A stretch of 42,370 nucleotides of DNA from JBNKHH01 sp050290245 (GTDB lineage: Bacteria > Pseudomonadota > Alphaproteobacteria > Rhodobacterales > Rhodobacteraceae): assembly GCA_050290245.1 (NCBI GenBank), contig JBNKHH010000079.1, forward strand, positions 1-42,370, read 5' to 3'. Position 1 is the stretch's first letter, and each line of letters begins with the position of its first letter. A program made the translations under genes and the position numbers. Positions 18,415 through 26,987 of the stretch are shown here, piece by piece. The notes below the pieces were generated by a model that searched no databases, had not been told where the DNA came from, and saw only the letters and a program-made list of their open reading frames with translations.

Positions 18415-18955
18415 GTTGACCGACCTTTCCGCGGCCCACGCAGCACTGCCGGACGCGCTGACCATTGGCAAAGCGACAATTGCCCAGGCCGCGCCGCAAG
18501 CTCTGACTTGGGTTGCACCTTTCGACGGGCAGGCGAAACCCGTCTCAGCGGCATTGAAAGAGGCCACCGGCCTGACATTGCCCAGGCCCGGCAAGACAAG
18601 CCGGACCAAGAATGCCATGGCGCTGTGGTGGGGACCGGACCAGGCCATGCTGGTCGGCGCGACCGCAAAGCTCGACGGCGCAGCGACCTCGGACCAGACC
18701 AGCGCGTGGGCAAGCATCGACCTGACCGGCGCCGACGCACGCACCGTATTGGAACGTCTGACCCCGCTCGATGTCCGTGACACCGCTTTTCCGGTTCACG
18801 CCACCGCCCGCACCCTGATCGGCCACATGACCGCAAGCCTGACGCGCACCGACAAGGACAGCTATCGCCTGATGGTCTTCCGCTCGATGGCTGTGACGCT
18901 GGTCCATGACCTGACACGCTCCATGACCCATGTCGCCGGGCGCGCCAATCTCTGA
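18407..18955 (+). CDS. soxG: Sarcosine oxidase subunit gamma
   Basis: A 182-residue subunit. The start GTG 18407 overlaps the end of soxA by 8 bases and has GGGAGGGCGG upstream; the frame is open earlier but only inside soxA. The sequence (MAKLTDLSAAHAALPDA, then WWGPDQAMLVG and SIDLTGADARTVLERLTPLD) matches the gamma subunit, a small GcvT-like domain that packs on the alpha subunit. Last gene of the operon. No strong terminator is visible in the 44 bases before dnaG. Confidence 0.92.
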   Translation: MAKLTDLSAAHAALPDALTIGKATIAQAAPQALTWVAPFDGQAKPVSAALKEATGLTLPRPGKTSRTKNAMALWWGPDQAMLVGATAKLDGAATSDQTSAWASIDLTGADARTVLERLTPLDVRDTAFPVHATARTLIGHMTASLTRTDKDSYRLMVFRSMAVTLVHDLTRSMTHVAGRANL

Positions 18956-18999
18956 CGCGACGACTGGACAAGGCGGCGTGCGCACCCGATATTCAGACA

Positions 19000-20961
19000 A
19001 TGAGTCTGCCCTCCGGTTTCCTCGACGAACTTAAGTCTCGCGCCTCGCTTAGTCAGGTCGTGGGCCGAAAGGTCATGTGGGACCAGAAGAAATCCAACCA
19101 GGGCAAGGGCGACATGTGGGCGCCATGCCCATTCCACCAGGAAAAAAGCGCGTCTTTTCATGTAGATGATCGAAAGGGTTTTTACTACTGCTTTGGCTGC
19201 CACGCAAAAGGCGACCTGTTCAGTTTCGTGCAGGAGACCGAGAACGTGTCCTTCATGGAGGCCGTCGAAATCCTCGCCCGCGAGGCCGGGATGCAGATGC
19301 CCGCGCGCGACCCCAAGGCGCAGGAAAAGGCCGACCGCGCGTCCCAACTGCGCGACGTCATGGAACAGGCTGTCCAGTTTTATCGCCTTCAGCTCAAGAC
19401 CTCCGGCGCGGCGGCGGCACGCGATTATCTGGAAGGCAGAGGCCTTTCCCAGGCTGCGCAGGACCGCTGGGAGATCGGGTTCGCTCCGCAGGGATGGCAG
19501 CATCTCTGGGATCATCTGCGCGGCAAGAACGTTGCCGAAGACCTGATCCTGGATGCCGGTCTCGCCAAGCCGTCGAACCAGGGAAAGGCGCCTTATGATA
19601 CCTTTCGCCACCGGATCATGTTTCCGATCCGCGACGCTCGCGGCCGCGCCATCGCCTTCGGCGGCCGCGCCATGGATCCGAATGACAACGCCAAATACCT
19701 GAACTCGCCCGAAACGCCGCTGTTCGACAAGGGCCGCAGCCTGTTCAATCATGGCCCCGCCCGAGAGGCCTCAGGCAAGGGTAAGCCCCTGATCGTCGCC
19801 GAGGGCTACATGGACGTGATCGCGCTTTCGGAGGCTGGTTTCGGTGCCACCGTCGCGCCTCTTGGCACCGCCGTGACCGAAGACCAGCTTCAGCTTCTCT
19901 GGCGGATGCACGACGAGCCGATCATCGCGCTGGACGGCGATACGGCCGGTCTTCGCGCCGCTATGCGGGTGATGGACCTGGCGTTGCCGCTGTTGGAGGC
20001 CGGCAAGTCATTGCGGTTCTGCCTTATGCCCGAGGGCATGGATCCCGACGATCTGATCCGCACCGAAGGGGCAGGGGCCATGCAGGCGCGCATCGAAGGA
20101 TCGGTGCCCCTGGTGCAGCTCTTGTGGCAGCGCGAAACAGAAGGAAAGACGTTCGACAGCCCCGAACGCAAGGCCGCCCTCGACCGCACATTGCGCGAGG
20201 CCATTCAGAAGGTCCGCGACCCTTCGCTGCGTCGGCATTATGGCGACGAGGTGAACCGGCTGCGCCGCGCCCTGTTCGACGGGGTCGGCCCTCGTCGCTC
20301 ACAGCCGTTCCAGAAGGGCGCGCGCGGTTTTGGCCGGAGTCGGTTCAGTGCACCTGCCGCACCCACGGTCGAAACAAAGGCCAGTGCGCTGGCCGCAGCC
20401 GGAGCACCTTTCGAGGAAACGCTGAAAGAGGCCGTGATCCTCGCCACGCTGGTCAGGCACCCCGACCTTGTGCCCGACTTCCTGGCCGACCTGGAACGAC
20501 TCGACACGTCGCAATCCGAACACGAGACCGTCCGGCGCGCCCTGATTCAGGCCGACGGCGGCACTCGTGAAGAAATTGAGCAACTTTGCGGCGCCGAAGC
20601 CCTTGAAAAGCTGTTCCAACCGCGCCATGTCCGCATCTCACCAGGTATTCGCGAAGGTGCATCGAAAGACATCGCCGCGATGTCCGTTGCCGAGGAGCTT
20701 GCCAAGCTTTCCGCCCGCCGTGGTGCCCGTCGCGAGATCGAGGACGCCATGCGCGACATCGGCGGCCTTGCGGACGAGGGCCTGACATGGCGGCTGTCCC
20801 AGGCGGCAGAAGCAAGGAACATGTCCGAAAAAAGCGGGCAGGAGGACAGGGCTCAGTACGACCTGGGCGCAAACGGAGCACGGCTGAGACGGGACGAGAA
20901 AGACAGTTTTGATTCGCTGTTAGAACGAATCGATTACAGCAAAGGGCGCGGCGGGGCGTAA
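19000..20961 (+). CDS. dnaG: DNA primase
   Basis: A 653-residue replicative primase that synthesises RNA primers at the fork with DnaB helicase. The CHC2 zinc ribbon is complete: Cys43, His46, Cys64 and Cys67 (CPFHQEKSASFHV and YYCFGCHAKGD). The catalytic TOPRIM region has IVAEGYMDVIALSEAGF near residue 265 and the acidic loop ALDGDTAGLRAA near 309-320. The C-terminal part, from about residue 430 after a Pro/Ala linker, is the helical helicase-binding domain. No good Shine-Dalgarno sequence precedes the ATG. The last 50 bases already contain two of the GATTCG elements that crowd the rpoD leader. Confidence 0.97.
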   Translation: MSLPSGFLDELKSRASLSQVVGRKVMWDQKKSNQGKGDMWAPCPFHQEKSASFHVDDRKGFYYCFGCHAKGDLFSFVQETENVSFMEAVEILAREAGMQMPARDPKAQEKADRASQLRDVMEQAVQFYRLQLKTSGAAAARDYLEGRGLSQAAQDRWEIGFAPQGWQHLWDHLRGKNVAEDLILDAGLAKPSNQGKAPYDTFRHRIMFPIRDARGRAIAFGGRAMDPNDNAKYLNSPETPLFDKGRSLFNHGPAREASGKGKPLIVAEGYMDVIALSEAGFGATVAPLGTAVTEDQLQLLWRMHDEPIIALDGDTAGLRAAMRVMDLALPLLEAGKSLRFCLMPEGMDPDDLIRTEGAGAMQARIEGSVPLVQLLWQRETEGKTFDSPERKAALDRTLREAIQKVRDPSLRRHYGDEVNRLRRALFDGVGPRRSQPFQKGARGFGRSRFSAPAAPTVETKASALAAAGAPFEETLKEAVILATLVRHPDLVPDFLADLERLDTSQSEHETVRRALIQADGGTREEIEQLCGAEALEKLFQPRHVRISPGIREGASKDIAAMSVAEELAKLSARRGARREIEDAMRDIGGLADEGLTWRLSQAAEARNMSEKSGQEDRAQYDLGANGARLRRDEKDSFDSLLERIDYSKGRGGA

Positions 20962-21002
20962 CCGATTCGGCCCAATCGCATAGAAATCATAGGGGTGCGG
21001 GT

Positions 21003-21021
21003 TGCGAATCCGCGATTCGCA
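21003..21021. promoter_or_regulatory. Perfect inverted repeat in the rpoD leader (arms 1 and 2)
   Basis: TGCGAATC-CGC-GATTCGCA: 8-bp arms with a 3-bp centre, 51 bases before the rpoD ATG. Each arm contains a GANTC site. It could be an operator, or an RNA hairpin that competes with the next repeat, because arm 2 (21014-21020) can also pair perfectly with GCGAATC at 21041-21047. Confidence 0.6.
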
Positions 21022-21026
21022 CTAGA

Positions 21027-21058
21027 TGATTCGTCCAAGGGCGAATCACCATTTTTTT
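21027..21058 (+). terminator. Hairpin plus T7 run before rpoD, possible attenuator or dnaG terminator
   Basis: TGATTCG, 8-base loop TCCAAGGG, CGAATCA, then CCA and seven T residues (21052-21058). The shape is that of a weak intrinsic terminator (7-bp stem, U run 3 bases away). The rpoD ribosome site GGGAG follows at once (21061-21065). It may end dnaG transcripts or act as an attenuator within an rpoD transcript. Stem strength is modest, so the call is tentative. Confidence 0.45.
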
Positions 21059-21071
21059 CCGGGAGTGGCGA

Positions 21072-23063
21072 ATGGCTGCTAAGGACACGAACGACGATCA
21101 AAAGACCGACGACCAGGAGAACGAAGGTGTTCTCGACATGAGCCAGGCGGCGGTCAAAAAGATGATCGCCGAGGCGCGTGAGAAGGGTTACATCACCTAC
21201 GACCAACTGAACCGGGTGTTGCCGCCCGATCAGGTTGCCTCCGAACAGATCGAGGACGTGATGTCGATGCTGTCGGAAATGGGCATCAACATCATCGAGG
21301 ACGAAGAAGACGCCGACGATGAAAAGGGCTCGACCGACGTGGTCGAAGCCTCCACTTCGCGCGAGGTGGCCGTCGCCCAGACCGAGACTGAAAAGCTCGA
21401 CCGCACCGATGACCCGGTACGCATGTACCTGCGCGAAATGGGCTCGGTCGAACTGCTTTCCCGCGAAGGCGAGATCGCCATCGCCAAGCGCATCGAGGCC
21501 GGACGCAACACCATGATCGCCGGGCTCTGCGAAAGCCCGCTGACCTTCCAGGCCATCACCATCTGGCGCGACGAACTTTTGTCCGAAGACATTTTGTTGC
21601 GCGACGTCATCGATCTTGAAACCACCTTCGGCAGCTCGATGGGCGACGATGACGAAGAGGGCGGCACGCCGGTGGTGGATTCAACCAACGTCGACACGTC
21701 GGCCAAGAAAAAATCCGACGAGCCCGAGTTGGATGCCGACGGCAACCCGATCAAGACCGACGATGATGACGAAGACGATGACGAGGCCGCGAACATGTCG
21801 CTGTCGGCCATGGAAGCGGCCCTCAAACCCCGCGTCCTGGAAACGCTCGATCGCATCGCCTCCGACTATTCCAAACTTTCGGACATGCAGGACAGCCGGA
21901 TGTCCGCCACGCTGAACGAGGACAACAGCTTCTCGGACAAGCAGGAAATGACCTATCAGAAACTGCGCCAGGAAATCGTCGACCTGGTGAACGAGCTGCA
22001 CCTGCACAACAACCGGATCGAGGCTCTGATCGACCAGCTTTACGGCATCAACCGCCGGATCATGTCGATCGATTCCAACATGGTGAAACTGGCCGACCAG
22101 GCTCGTATCAACCGGCGTGAATTCATCGACGCCTATCGCGGCTATGAACTCGACCCGAACTGGCTGGAGCGTATGCGCGAAAAGCCGGGTCGTGGCTGGC
22201 AAACGCTGATGGAGCGCTCGACCGAGAAAATCGAGGAGCTGCGCGGCGAGATGGCCCAGGTCGGTCAATACGTCGGCGTCGACATCCCCGAATTTCGCCG
22301 CATCGTCCAGCAGGTGCAAAAAGGCGAGAAAGAGGCGCGCCAGGCCAAGAAGGAAATGGTCGAGGCCAACCTGCGTCTCGTGATTTCCATCGCCAAGAAA
22401 TACACCAACCGGGGCCTGCAATTCCTTGATCTCATTCAGGAAGGTAACATCGGTCTGATGAAGGCCGTCGATAAGTTCGAATACCGCCGCGGCTATAAAT
22501 TCTCGACCTACGCTACCTGGTGGATCCGTCAGGCCATCACCCGGTCCATCGCCGATCAGGCCCGCACGATCCGAATCCCGGTCCACATGATCGAGACAAT
22601 CAACAAGCTCGTGCGCACTGGCCGCCAGATGCTCCACGAAATCGGCCGCGAGCCGACGCCCGAGGAACTGGCCGAAAAGCTGCAAATGCCGCTCGAAAAG
22701 GTCCGCAAGGTGATGAAGATCGCCAAGGAGCCGATCTCTCTCGAAACGCCCATCGGCGACGAGGAAGATTCACAGCTCGGCGATTTCATCGAGGACAAAA
22801 ACGCCGTCCTGCCGCTGGATTCTGCCATTCAGGAAAACCTGAAGGAAACCACGACCCGCGTTCTGGCCTCGCTCACCCCGCGGGAGGAACGCGTCCTGCG
22901 TATGCGCTTCGGCATCGGCATGAACACCGACCACACGCTTGAGGAAGTCGGCCAACAGTTCAGCGTGACGCGGGAACGTATCCGTCAGATCGAGGCGAAG
23001 GCATTGAGGAAGTTGAAGCATCCGAGCCGGAGCCGGAAGCTGCGGAGTTTCCTGGATCAGTGA
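21072..23063 (+). CDS. rpoD: RNA polymerase primary sigma factor (sigma-70)
   Basis: A 663-residue housekeeping sigma factor that directs RNA polymerase to -35/-10 promoters. Region 1.1 is at the N-terminus (VKKMIAEAREKGYITYDQLN). Region 1.2 starts near residue 114 (DPVRMYLREMGSVELLSREG). An acidic non-conserved insert follows, typical of proteobacterial RpoD. Region 2 spans about 430-500 (NLRLVISIAKKYTNRGLQFL, FEYRRGYKFSTYATWWIRQA). Region 4.2 is at the end (TLEEVGQQFSVTRERIRQIE). GGGAG is 6 bases before the ATG. It follows dnaG as in many alphaproteobacteria; the leader between them is dense in inverted repeats. Confidence 0.98.
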   Translation: MAAKDTNDDQKTDDQENEGVLDMSQAAVKKMIAEAREKGYITYDQLNRVLPPDQVASEQIEDVMSMLSEMGINIIEDEEDADDEKGSTDVVEASTSREVAVAQTETEKLDRTDDPVRMYLREMGSVELLSREGEIAIAKRIEAGRNTMIAGLCESPLTFQAITIWRDELLSEDILLRDVIDLETTFGSSMGDDDEEGGTPVVDSTNVDTSAKKKSDEPELDADGNPIKTDDDDEDDDEAANMSLSAMEAALKPRVLETLDRIASDYSKLSDMQDSRMSATLNEDNSFSDKQEMTYQKLRQEIVDLVNELHLHNNRIEALIDQLYGINRRIMSIDSNMVKLADQARINRREFIDAYRGYELDPNWLERMREKPGRGWQTLMERSTEKIEELRGEMAQVGQYVGVDIPEFRRIVQQVQKGEKEARQAKKEMVEANLRLVISIAKKYTNRGLQFLDLIQEGNIGLMKAVDKFEYRRGYKFSTYATWWIRQAITRSIADQARTIRIPVHMIETINKLVRTGRQMLHEIGREPTPEELAEKLQMPLEKVRKVMKIAKEPISLETPIGDEEDSQLGDFIEDKNAVLPLDSAIQENLKETTTRVLASLTPREERVLRMRFGIGMNTDHTLEEVGQQFSVTRERIRQIEAKALRKLKHPSRSRKLRSFLDQ

Positions 23064-23156
23064 GGATAAATGTGGTGCGCAGTTGATGCGCACCCCATAC
23101 CCCCGCGACCTCTCGCCTCCTTGCCCCGTTACCGCACCCCGCGCCAAACTCCCTCC

Positions 23157-23498
23157 ATGGACATCACCAACCCCTTCCGCCACCGCCCCGCCAGGCTCGC
23201 CCGCCTGCCGCGCGTGGTGCGCCTTTACATCCTGAACTGCGTTTTCGGCTTCATCCTGTCCGGCACCTTCACCGCGCTGATCCTCTGGCTTGACGTGGCC
23301 GGGATTGGGCATCTGGTGACCACCGTCAAAGGCGGGGGGCTGGCGGCGCTGGTCTTTTTCATGCTGAACGGGATCGTCTTTGCGGGCGTGCAGACCGCCA
23401 TCGTGGTCTGGTCGATGGAGTATGACGACACGCCCAAGCCGCAGGGCGGAAAGCGTCAGCCAGTGGGCACCGCCATGCCGGTGCGTGTTACCCGCTAG
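23157..23498 (+). CDS. Small two-TM membrane protein, function unknown
   Basis: A 113-residue protein. Start ATG 23157 is favoured because the preceding in-frame stretch from 23070 is Pro/Arg-rich and overlaps a hairpin after rpoD. A basic N-terminus (FRHRPARLARLPRVVRLY) leads to two hydrophobic segments, about residues 25-45 (ILNCVFGFILSGTFTALILWL) and 62-85 (LAALVFFMLNGIVFAGVQTA), and a short polar tail. The loop between the segments is short, so the N- and C-termini probably both face the cytoplasm. I do not recognise a named family. The following 255 bases contain no gene. Confidence 0.75.
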   Translation: MDITNPFRHRPARLARLPRVVRLYILNCVFGFILSGTFTALILWLDVAGIGHLVTTVKGGGLAALVFFMLNGIVFAGVQTAIVVWSMEYDDTPKPQGGKRQPVGTAMPVRVTR

Positions 23499-23753
23499 GG
23501 CCTTTTTGGGGTGACTTTCACCGCCCCACGGGATCTGGTGGTCAACGGAATCGTACGCCACAAACACACCGGATCGCCCGCCGACGCAAGGGCGACGAAA
23601 TGCAGACGCAATCCCGTCAGTCGGTTTGGCCATTCCAGTCACTAAAACAAGGGCGGTTAACCATTTCGGCGTGCACTGGCTATTCCGACCGACCCTACGT
23701 TGCTCAATCGATCGCTCCCGGCTAGGCTCTCGGCAAAGTTCAGGAGCCTTTCC

Positions 23754-24014
23754 ATGTCCCTATTCTCCAAGCTCTTTGGCGGCGGTACGCCAAAACCCGA
23801 CGCGAAACCCGAAATTTACGAGGGCTTTGCCATTACGCCGACTCCGATCCCTGAGAGTGGGCGCTATCGCGTATCGGCAAGTATCGAAAAGGACGGCCGA
23901 TCCCACACGCTGATCCGTGCCGACGTGTTGGAGGACATCGCAACCGCCAACACTGCCTCAATCAACAAGGCCAAGCAGATGATCGACGAACAGGGCGACC
24001 GCCTGTTCGACTAG
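23754..24014 (+). CDS. HlyU-family protein
   Basis: An 86-residue protein from ATG 23754, with CAGGAG 7-8 bases upstream. It matches the HlyU family (MSLFSKLFGGG start; YEGFAITPTPIPESGRYRVS; IEKDGRSHTLIRADVLEDI; KAKQMIDEQGDRLF). The Vibrio name comes from an activator of haemolysin genes, but these small Rhodobacterales proteins lack an evident helix-turn-helix and their role is unknown. The SDR gene starts 24 bases downstream, so it may open that operon. The 255 bases upstream (23499-23753) contain no convincing gene. Confidence 0.85.
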   Translation: MSLFSKLFGGGTPKPDAKPEIYEGFAITPTPIPESGRYRVSASIEKDGRSHTLIRADVLEDIATANTASINKAKQMIDEQGDRLFD

Positions 24015-24038
24015 CACTCCGAAATAGAGAGATACTTC

Positions 24039-24881
24039 ATGTCCCATCCCGCCCTGACTGCCGATAGCACCGCCTGCGTTACCGGAGGTGCGGCAGGCAT
24101 CGGTCTCGCGTCCGCCATCCGTTTCGCCCGCCTCGGTATGGCCGTGGCCATCGTCGACAACCGTGCTGATCTTCTTGAGCCGGCTGCCGTGCAATTGCGG
24201 TCCGAGGGCGCGCGTGACGTAATGACTGCCAGCACGGATGTTTCCGACCGCAAGGCGCTGGAAACACTGGAAAAAGAAATTGCTGACCGCTGGGGCGGCA
24301 CCGACATATTGATGAATAATGCCGGCATTCAGCCGGGATCTTCCCTGTTCGGAGACGACGCCACATGGCACCGGATTCTGGACGTGAACCTCTGGGGGAT
24401 CATCAACGGCAGCCGCGTCTTTGCCCCGCGTATGATCAAACGCGGGCGCCCCGGCGCCATCGTCAACACGGGCTCGAAACAGGGCATTACCACGCCGCCA
24501 GGCGACCCGGCCTACAACGTGGCCAAGGCCGGTGTGAAGGCATTCACCGAGGCCCTGGAACACGAGCTCAGAAACACCGAGGGGAACCATGTCTCGGCGC
24601 ATCTTTTGATCCCCGGTTTCGTCTTTACCGACCTGACCCGCCACGACAGGACCGATAAACCAGAAGGCGCCTGGACGCCGGATCAACTGGCTGATTTTTT
24701 TGTTGAAAAACTGAACGCGGGTGATTTCTACATCCTCTGTCCGGATAACGATGTGTCCCGCGACCTGGATGAAAAGCGCATGGCCTGGGCCGTTGGCGAC
24801 ATCATCGAGAACCGGCCGCCCCTGTCGCGCTGGCACCCCGAGTACGGCGATGCCTTCAAAGCTTTTGTCGAGCGAGGTTGA
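24039..24881 (+). CDS. Short-chain dehydrogenase/reductase (SDR)
   Basis: A 280-residue classical SDR oxidoreductase using NAD(P)H. The cofactor loop CVTGGAAGIGLASAI is at about residues 13-27. The acidic residue after the second strand (VDNRADLL) suggests NAD preference. NNAGI is near 93-97. The catalytic set is Ser in NTGSKQG and YNVAK (near 158-162), with PGFVFTDLT after it. The C-terminal extension (RWHPEYGDAFKAFVE) is common in short-chain dehydrogenases of this type; the substrate cannot be read. The TGA overlaps the ATG of the next gene (TGATG). Confidence 0.92.
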   Translation: MSHPALTADSTACVTGGAAGIGLASAIRFARLGMAVAIVDNRADLLEPAAVQLRSEGARDVMTASTDVSDRKALETLEKEIADRWGGTDILMNNAGIQPGSSLFGDDATWHRILDVNLWGIINGSRVFAPRMIKRGRPGAIVNTGSKQGITTPPGDPAYNVAKAGVKAFTEALEHELRNTEGNHVSAHLLIPGFVFTDLTRHDRTDKPEGAWTPDQLADFFVEKLNAGDFYILCPDNDVSRDLDEKRMAWAVGDIIENRPPLSRWHPEYGDAFKAFVERG

Positions 24882-25417
24882 TGGGGAGTTTCTATGTCAG
24901 CATGGCGGTCGGGCGGGTCGAAAGCGATCAGCTTGCCGCAGCCCTGTCCGAGGTGACCGACCGGGGCGTCATCGCCGACGCACAGGACGGCTGGACGGTG
25001 TTCTCAAGCGAGAAGCTTGAAACCCAGGACGAGCAGATCATGGACCTTTACGGGACGACCCTGTCCCGGAGCGGGGCGCCGGTTTTGGGAATTATTAATC
25101 ATGACGATGATATCCTCATGGTATTCCTCTATGAAAACGGCGCGCGCACGGCCTTTGCAAATACTGATCCGGGCAATCTCACGGGGCTCGATAGTCCGCC
25201 GATCGTCGAGGGCGGGGAATTCCTCGCGGCGCTGAAAGTCGGGGTATCTGTTAACGAAATTGAATCGCTCCTGAAAACAGACCACGTTTTCGCGGTCGAC
25301 GCGCACGAGGCGCTTGCCGCATTGCTCGGCCTGCCGCCGAAATCGGTCGGTTTCGGTTACGCCTATTTCAATCGGGGCGAGTTCGGCGACAAGGGGTTCA
25401 CCCGCTTTGGCGAATGA
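24881..25417 (+). CDS. Conserved protein of unknown function
   Basis: A 178-residue soluble protein with no signal or membrane segment. ATG 24881 overlaps the SDR stop by one base. Features visible are WTVFSSEKLETQDEQIMDLY, then VLGIINHDDDILMVFLYENG, and near the C-terminus VFAVDAHEALAALLGLPPKS followed by VGFGYAYFNRGE. I recall a widespread family of uncharacterised proteins with the same pattern (a strand-rich domain sensing or binding something, then an AL-GLP helix and a GFGYxYxxxGE ending), but no function is known to me. It is translationally linked to its neighbours on both sides. Confidence 0.85.
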   Translation: MGSFYVSMAVGRVESDQLAAALSEVTDRGVIADAQDGWTVFSSEKLETQDEQIMDLYGTTLSRSGAPVLGIINHDDDILMVFLYENGARTAFANTDPGNLTGLDSPPIVEGGEFLAALKVGVSVNEIESLLKTDHVFAVDAHEALAALLGLPPKSVGFGYAYFNRGEFGDKGFTRFGE

Positions 25418-25985
25418 CGCGACAAGGCTGGCGCGATTTACCCTTGCCGTCGCCACTTCGGCGGACGGATACATTTCCCGCTCGACCGACGAACCTCCCC
25501 AAGCCTGGGCTTCATCCGAAGAACAGGCGTTGTTCTTTCGCGACGTCGAGGCGGCGGACTGGGCTATCATGGGCAGAAACACTCATCTGGCAGCGGATCG
25601 GCCTGACCGTCGGAGAATAATTTTTTCAACAAAAACAGTTGGATGGAAGAGGGAAACCCAGCTCTGGCTGGACCCGGCGGATCACGTGCCTGCGGACTTG
25701 CTTGACCTTGTTTCGCATATTCATCCCCTGAGTGAGGGGCTGATACTGGGCGGCACGCGCGTGCATGATTGGTTTCTCGCGCACCAGGCCATTCACCGGG
25801 TGCACCTGACCGTCGAGCCTGTCACCTTTGGAGCCGGACTGCCCATCTTTAGCGATCAACAGGACGCTGATCCCGCGACTGTCTTCCAAAAGCGCGGTTT
25901 TGCCGTGCGCGAAGAAAAGGTGCTGAATGCGATTGGAACGCGATACCTGGTCCTGATCCCAGGCGACGACGCGCGCGGTCTCTGA
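25407..25985 (+). CDS. RibD C-terminal-domain (dihydrofolate-reductase-like) protein
   Basis: A 192-residue NADPH-binding reductase-fold protein. The best start is TTG 25407, overlapping the previous gene by 11 bases with AAGGGG upstream; no ATG in this frame lies close enough to the domain start. The fold is indicated by FTLAVATSADGYIS (strand A), DWAIMGRNTHLA, RRIIFSTKT, GLILGGTRVHDWFL and IHRVHLTVEPVTFGAGLPIF. Such stand-alone proteins are annotated as dihydrofolate reductase-like or RibD-C; activity is rarely known. It lacks the deaminase half of RibD. A true ribD lies 1 kb downstream. Confidence 0.85.
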   Translation: MANDATRLARFTLAVATSADGYISRSTDEPPQAWASSEEQALFFRDVEAADWAIMGRNTHLAADRPDRRRIIFSTKTVGWKRETQLWLDPADHVPADLLDLVSHIHPLSEGLILGGTRVHDWFLAHQAIHRVHLTVEPVTFGAGLPIFSDQQDADPATVFQKRGFAVREEKVLNAIGTRYLVLIPGDDARGL

Positions 25986-25986
25986 C

Positions 25987-26391
25987 ATGTCCCAAATCCT
26001 GACCATTCAAACCAACGGTCCCGGTCTTTATGAATTTACCGATCGGCTTTTGCCACTGGCCAAGGGGGATGGGGTGATGACGCTGATGGTGCGCCACACC
26101 TCATGTTCCCTTGTAATCCAGGAGAATGCCGATCCCGACGTTCGGCGCGACCTTCATGAGTTTTTTCAACGGCTTGTGCCACGCGGCGACGACCCTGGCA
26201 TGTCGTGGATAACGCACACGCTCGAAGGTCCAGACGACATGCCGGCCCATATCAAGGCCGCGATGCTGCCAGTCAGCTTGTCCATTCCCGTTATTTCCGG
26301 GCGCCTGACGCTTGGAACCTGGCAAGGAGTTTACCTTTTCGAACATCGTGATCGTCCGCACCATCGCGAGGTCGCGGTAGCCGTGAGGTGA
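25987..26391 (+). CDS. yjbQ: YjbQ family protein (UPF0047)
   Basis: A 134-residue protein of the YjbQ family. The motifs are VRHTSCSLVIQENADPDV, the metal-site histidines of HTLEGPDDMPAHIKAAML, and LTLGTWQGVYLFEHRD near the end. Members form trimers with a zinc site at the interface; a weak thiamine-phosphate synthase activity has been reported for the E. coli protein, but its physiological role is unclear. The start lies 1 base after the stop of the previous gene, so it ends a coupled SDR, unknown, reductase-like, yjbQ string. The 131 bases after it carry the upstream region of nrdR. Confidence 0.93.
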   Translation: MSQILTIQTNGPGLYEFTDRLLPLAKGDGVMTLMVRHTSCSLVIQENADPDVRRDLHEFFQRLVPRGDDPGMSWITHTLEGPDDMPAHIKAAMLPVSLSIPVISGRLTLGTWQGVYLFEHRDRPHHREVAVAVR

Positions 26392-26522
26392 GTCTTATTG
26401 GCAACCTATGGACTGCCTGATCTGGTGTGCGAATTTGAGGTCTACACAAAATCCGGGCAGTCTCATATAGTCCCTGTGGATAAACGGGGTGGGTGCCCCA
26501 ATTCAGGCAGGAGAAGAGGCGG

Positions 26523-26987
26523 ATGCGCTGCCCGTTTTGCGGAAATATCGACACACAAGTTAAGGACTCGCGCCCGGCGGAGGATCACGTCGCGATCCGC
26601 AGGAGGCGGTTCTGCCCGGCCTGCGGCGGCCGGTTCACGACGTACGAGCGCGTGCAGCTGCGTGATCTCGTCGTAATAAAGTCAAACGGCAAACGCGAGG
26701 ATTTCGATCGCGACAAGCTGGAACGCTCGATCCGGATCGCCATGCAGAAACGCCCGGTCGAGCCCGAGCGCATCGACCAGATGATTTCCGGCATCGTGCG
26801 CCGCCTGGAAAGCATGGGCGAAACCGACATCCCCTCGACCACCATCGGCGAGATTGTCATGGAGAGCCTGGCCCGGATCGATACAGTCGGATACGTGCGA
26901 TTTGCCAGTGTTTACAAAAACTTCCAGGCTGCGGACGATTTCGACAAGTTCGTAAGCGAGCTGCGTCCCCCGCAGAAGGACGAGTGA
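26523..26987 (+). CDS. nrdR: Transcriptional repressor NrdR
   Basis: A 154-residue repressor of ribonucleotide reductase genes. The start is the MRCPFCG methionine at 26523. The zinc ribbon is complete, with two cysteine pairs in MRCPFCGNIDTQV and RRFCPACGGRFTTYERV. An ATP-cone domain follows (IKSNGKREDFDRDKLERSIR, then RPVEPERIDQMISGIV), which senses ATP and dATP. No nrd gene is in the window, so its targets are elsewhere. The stop overlaps the GTG start of ribD (GTGA); nrdR beside ribD is a common arrangement in proteobacteria. Confidence 0.97.
   Translation: MRCPFCGNIDTQVKDSRPAEDHVAIRRRRFCPACGGRFTTYERVQLRDLVVIKSNGKREDFDRDKLERSIRIAMQKRPVEPERIDQMISGIVRRLESMGETDIPSTTIGEIVMESLARIDTVGYVRFASVYKNFQAADDFDKFVSELRPPQKDE

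Noticed and set aside
23074..23094. GGTGCGC-AGTTGAT-GCGCACC hairpin after rpoD, as intrinsic terminator
   Set aside because: The 7-bp stem is perfect but no U tract follows; it could help end transcription, yet it does not meet the terminator pattern.
23657..23664. TTAACCAT, a CtrA half-site-like sequence upstream of the HlyU-family gene
   Set aside because: Only one half is present; TTAA is not found again 7 bases away, so it does not reach the usual CtrA site.
26392..26522. NrdR box upstream of nrdR (autoregulation)
   Set aside because: CTACACAAAATC resembles half of an NrdR box, but no full palindrome of the right spacing is present.
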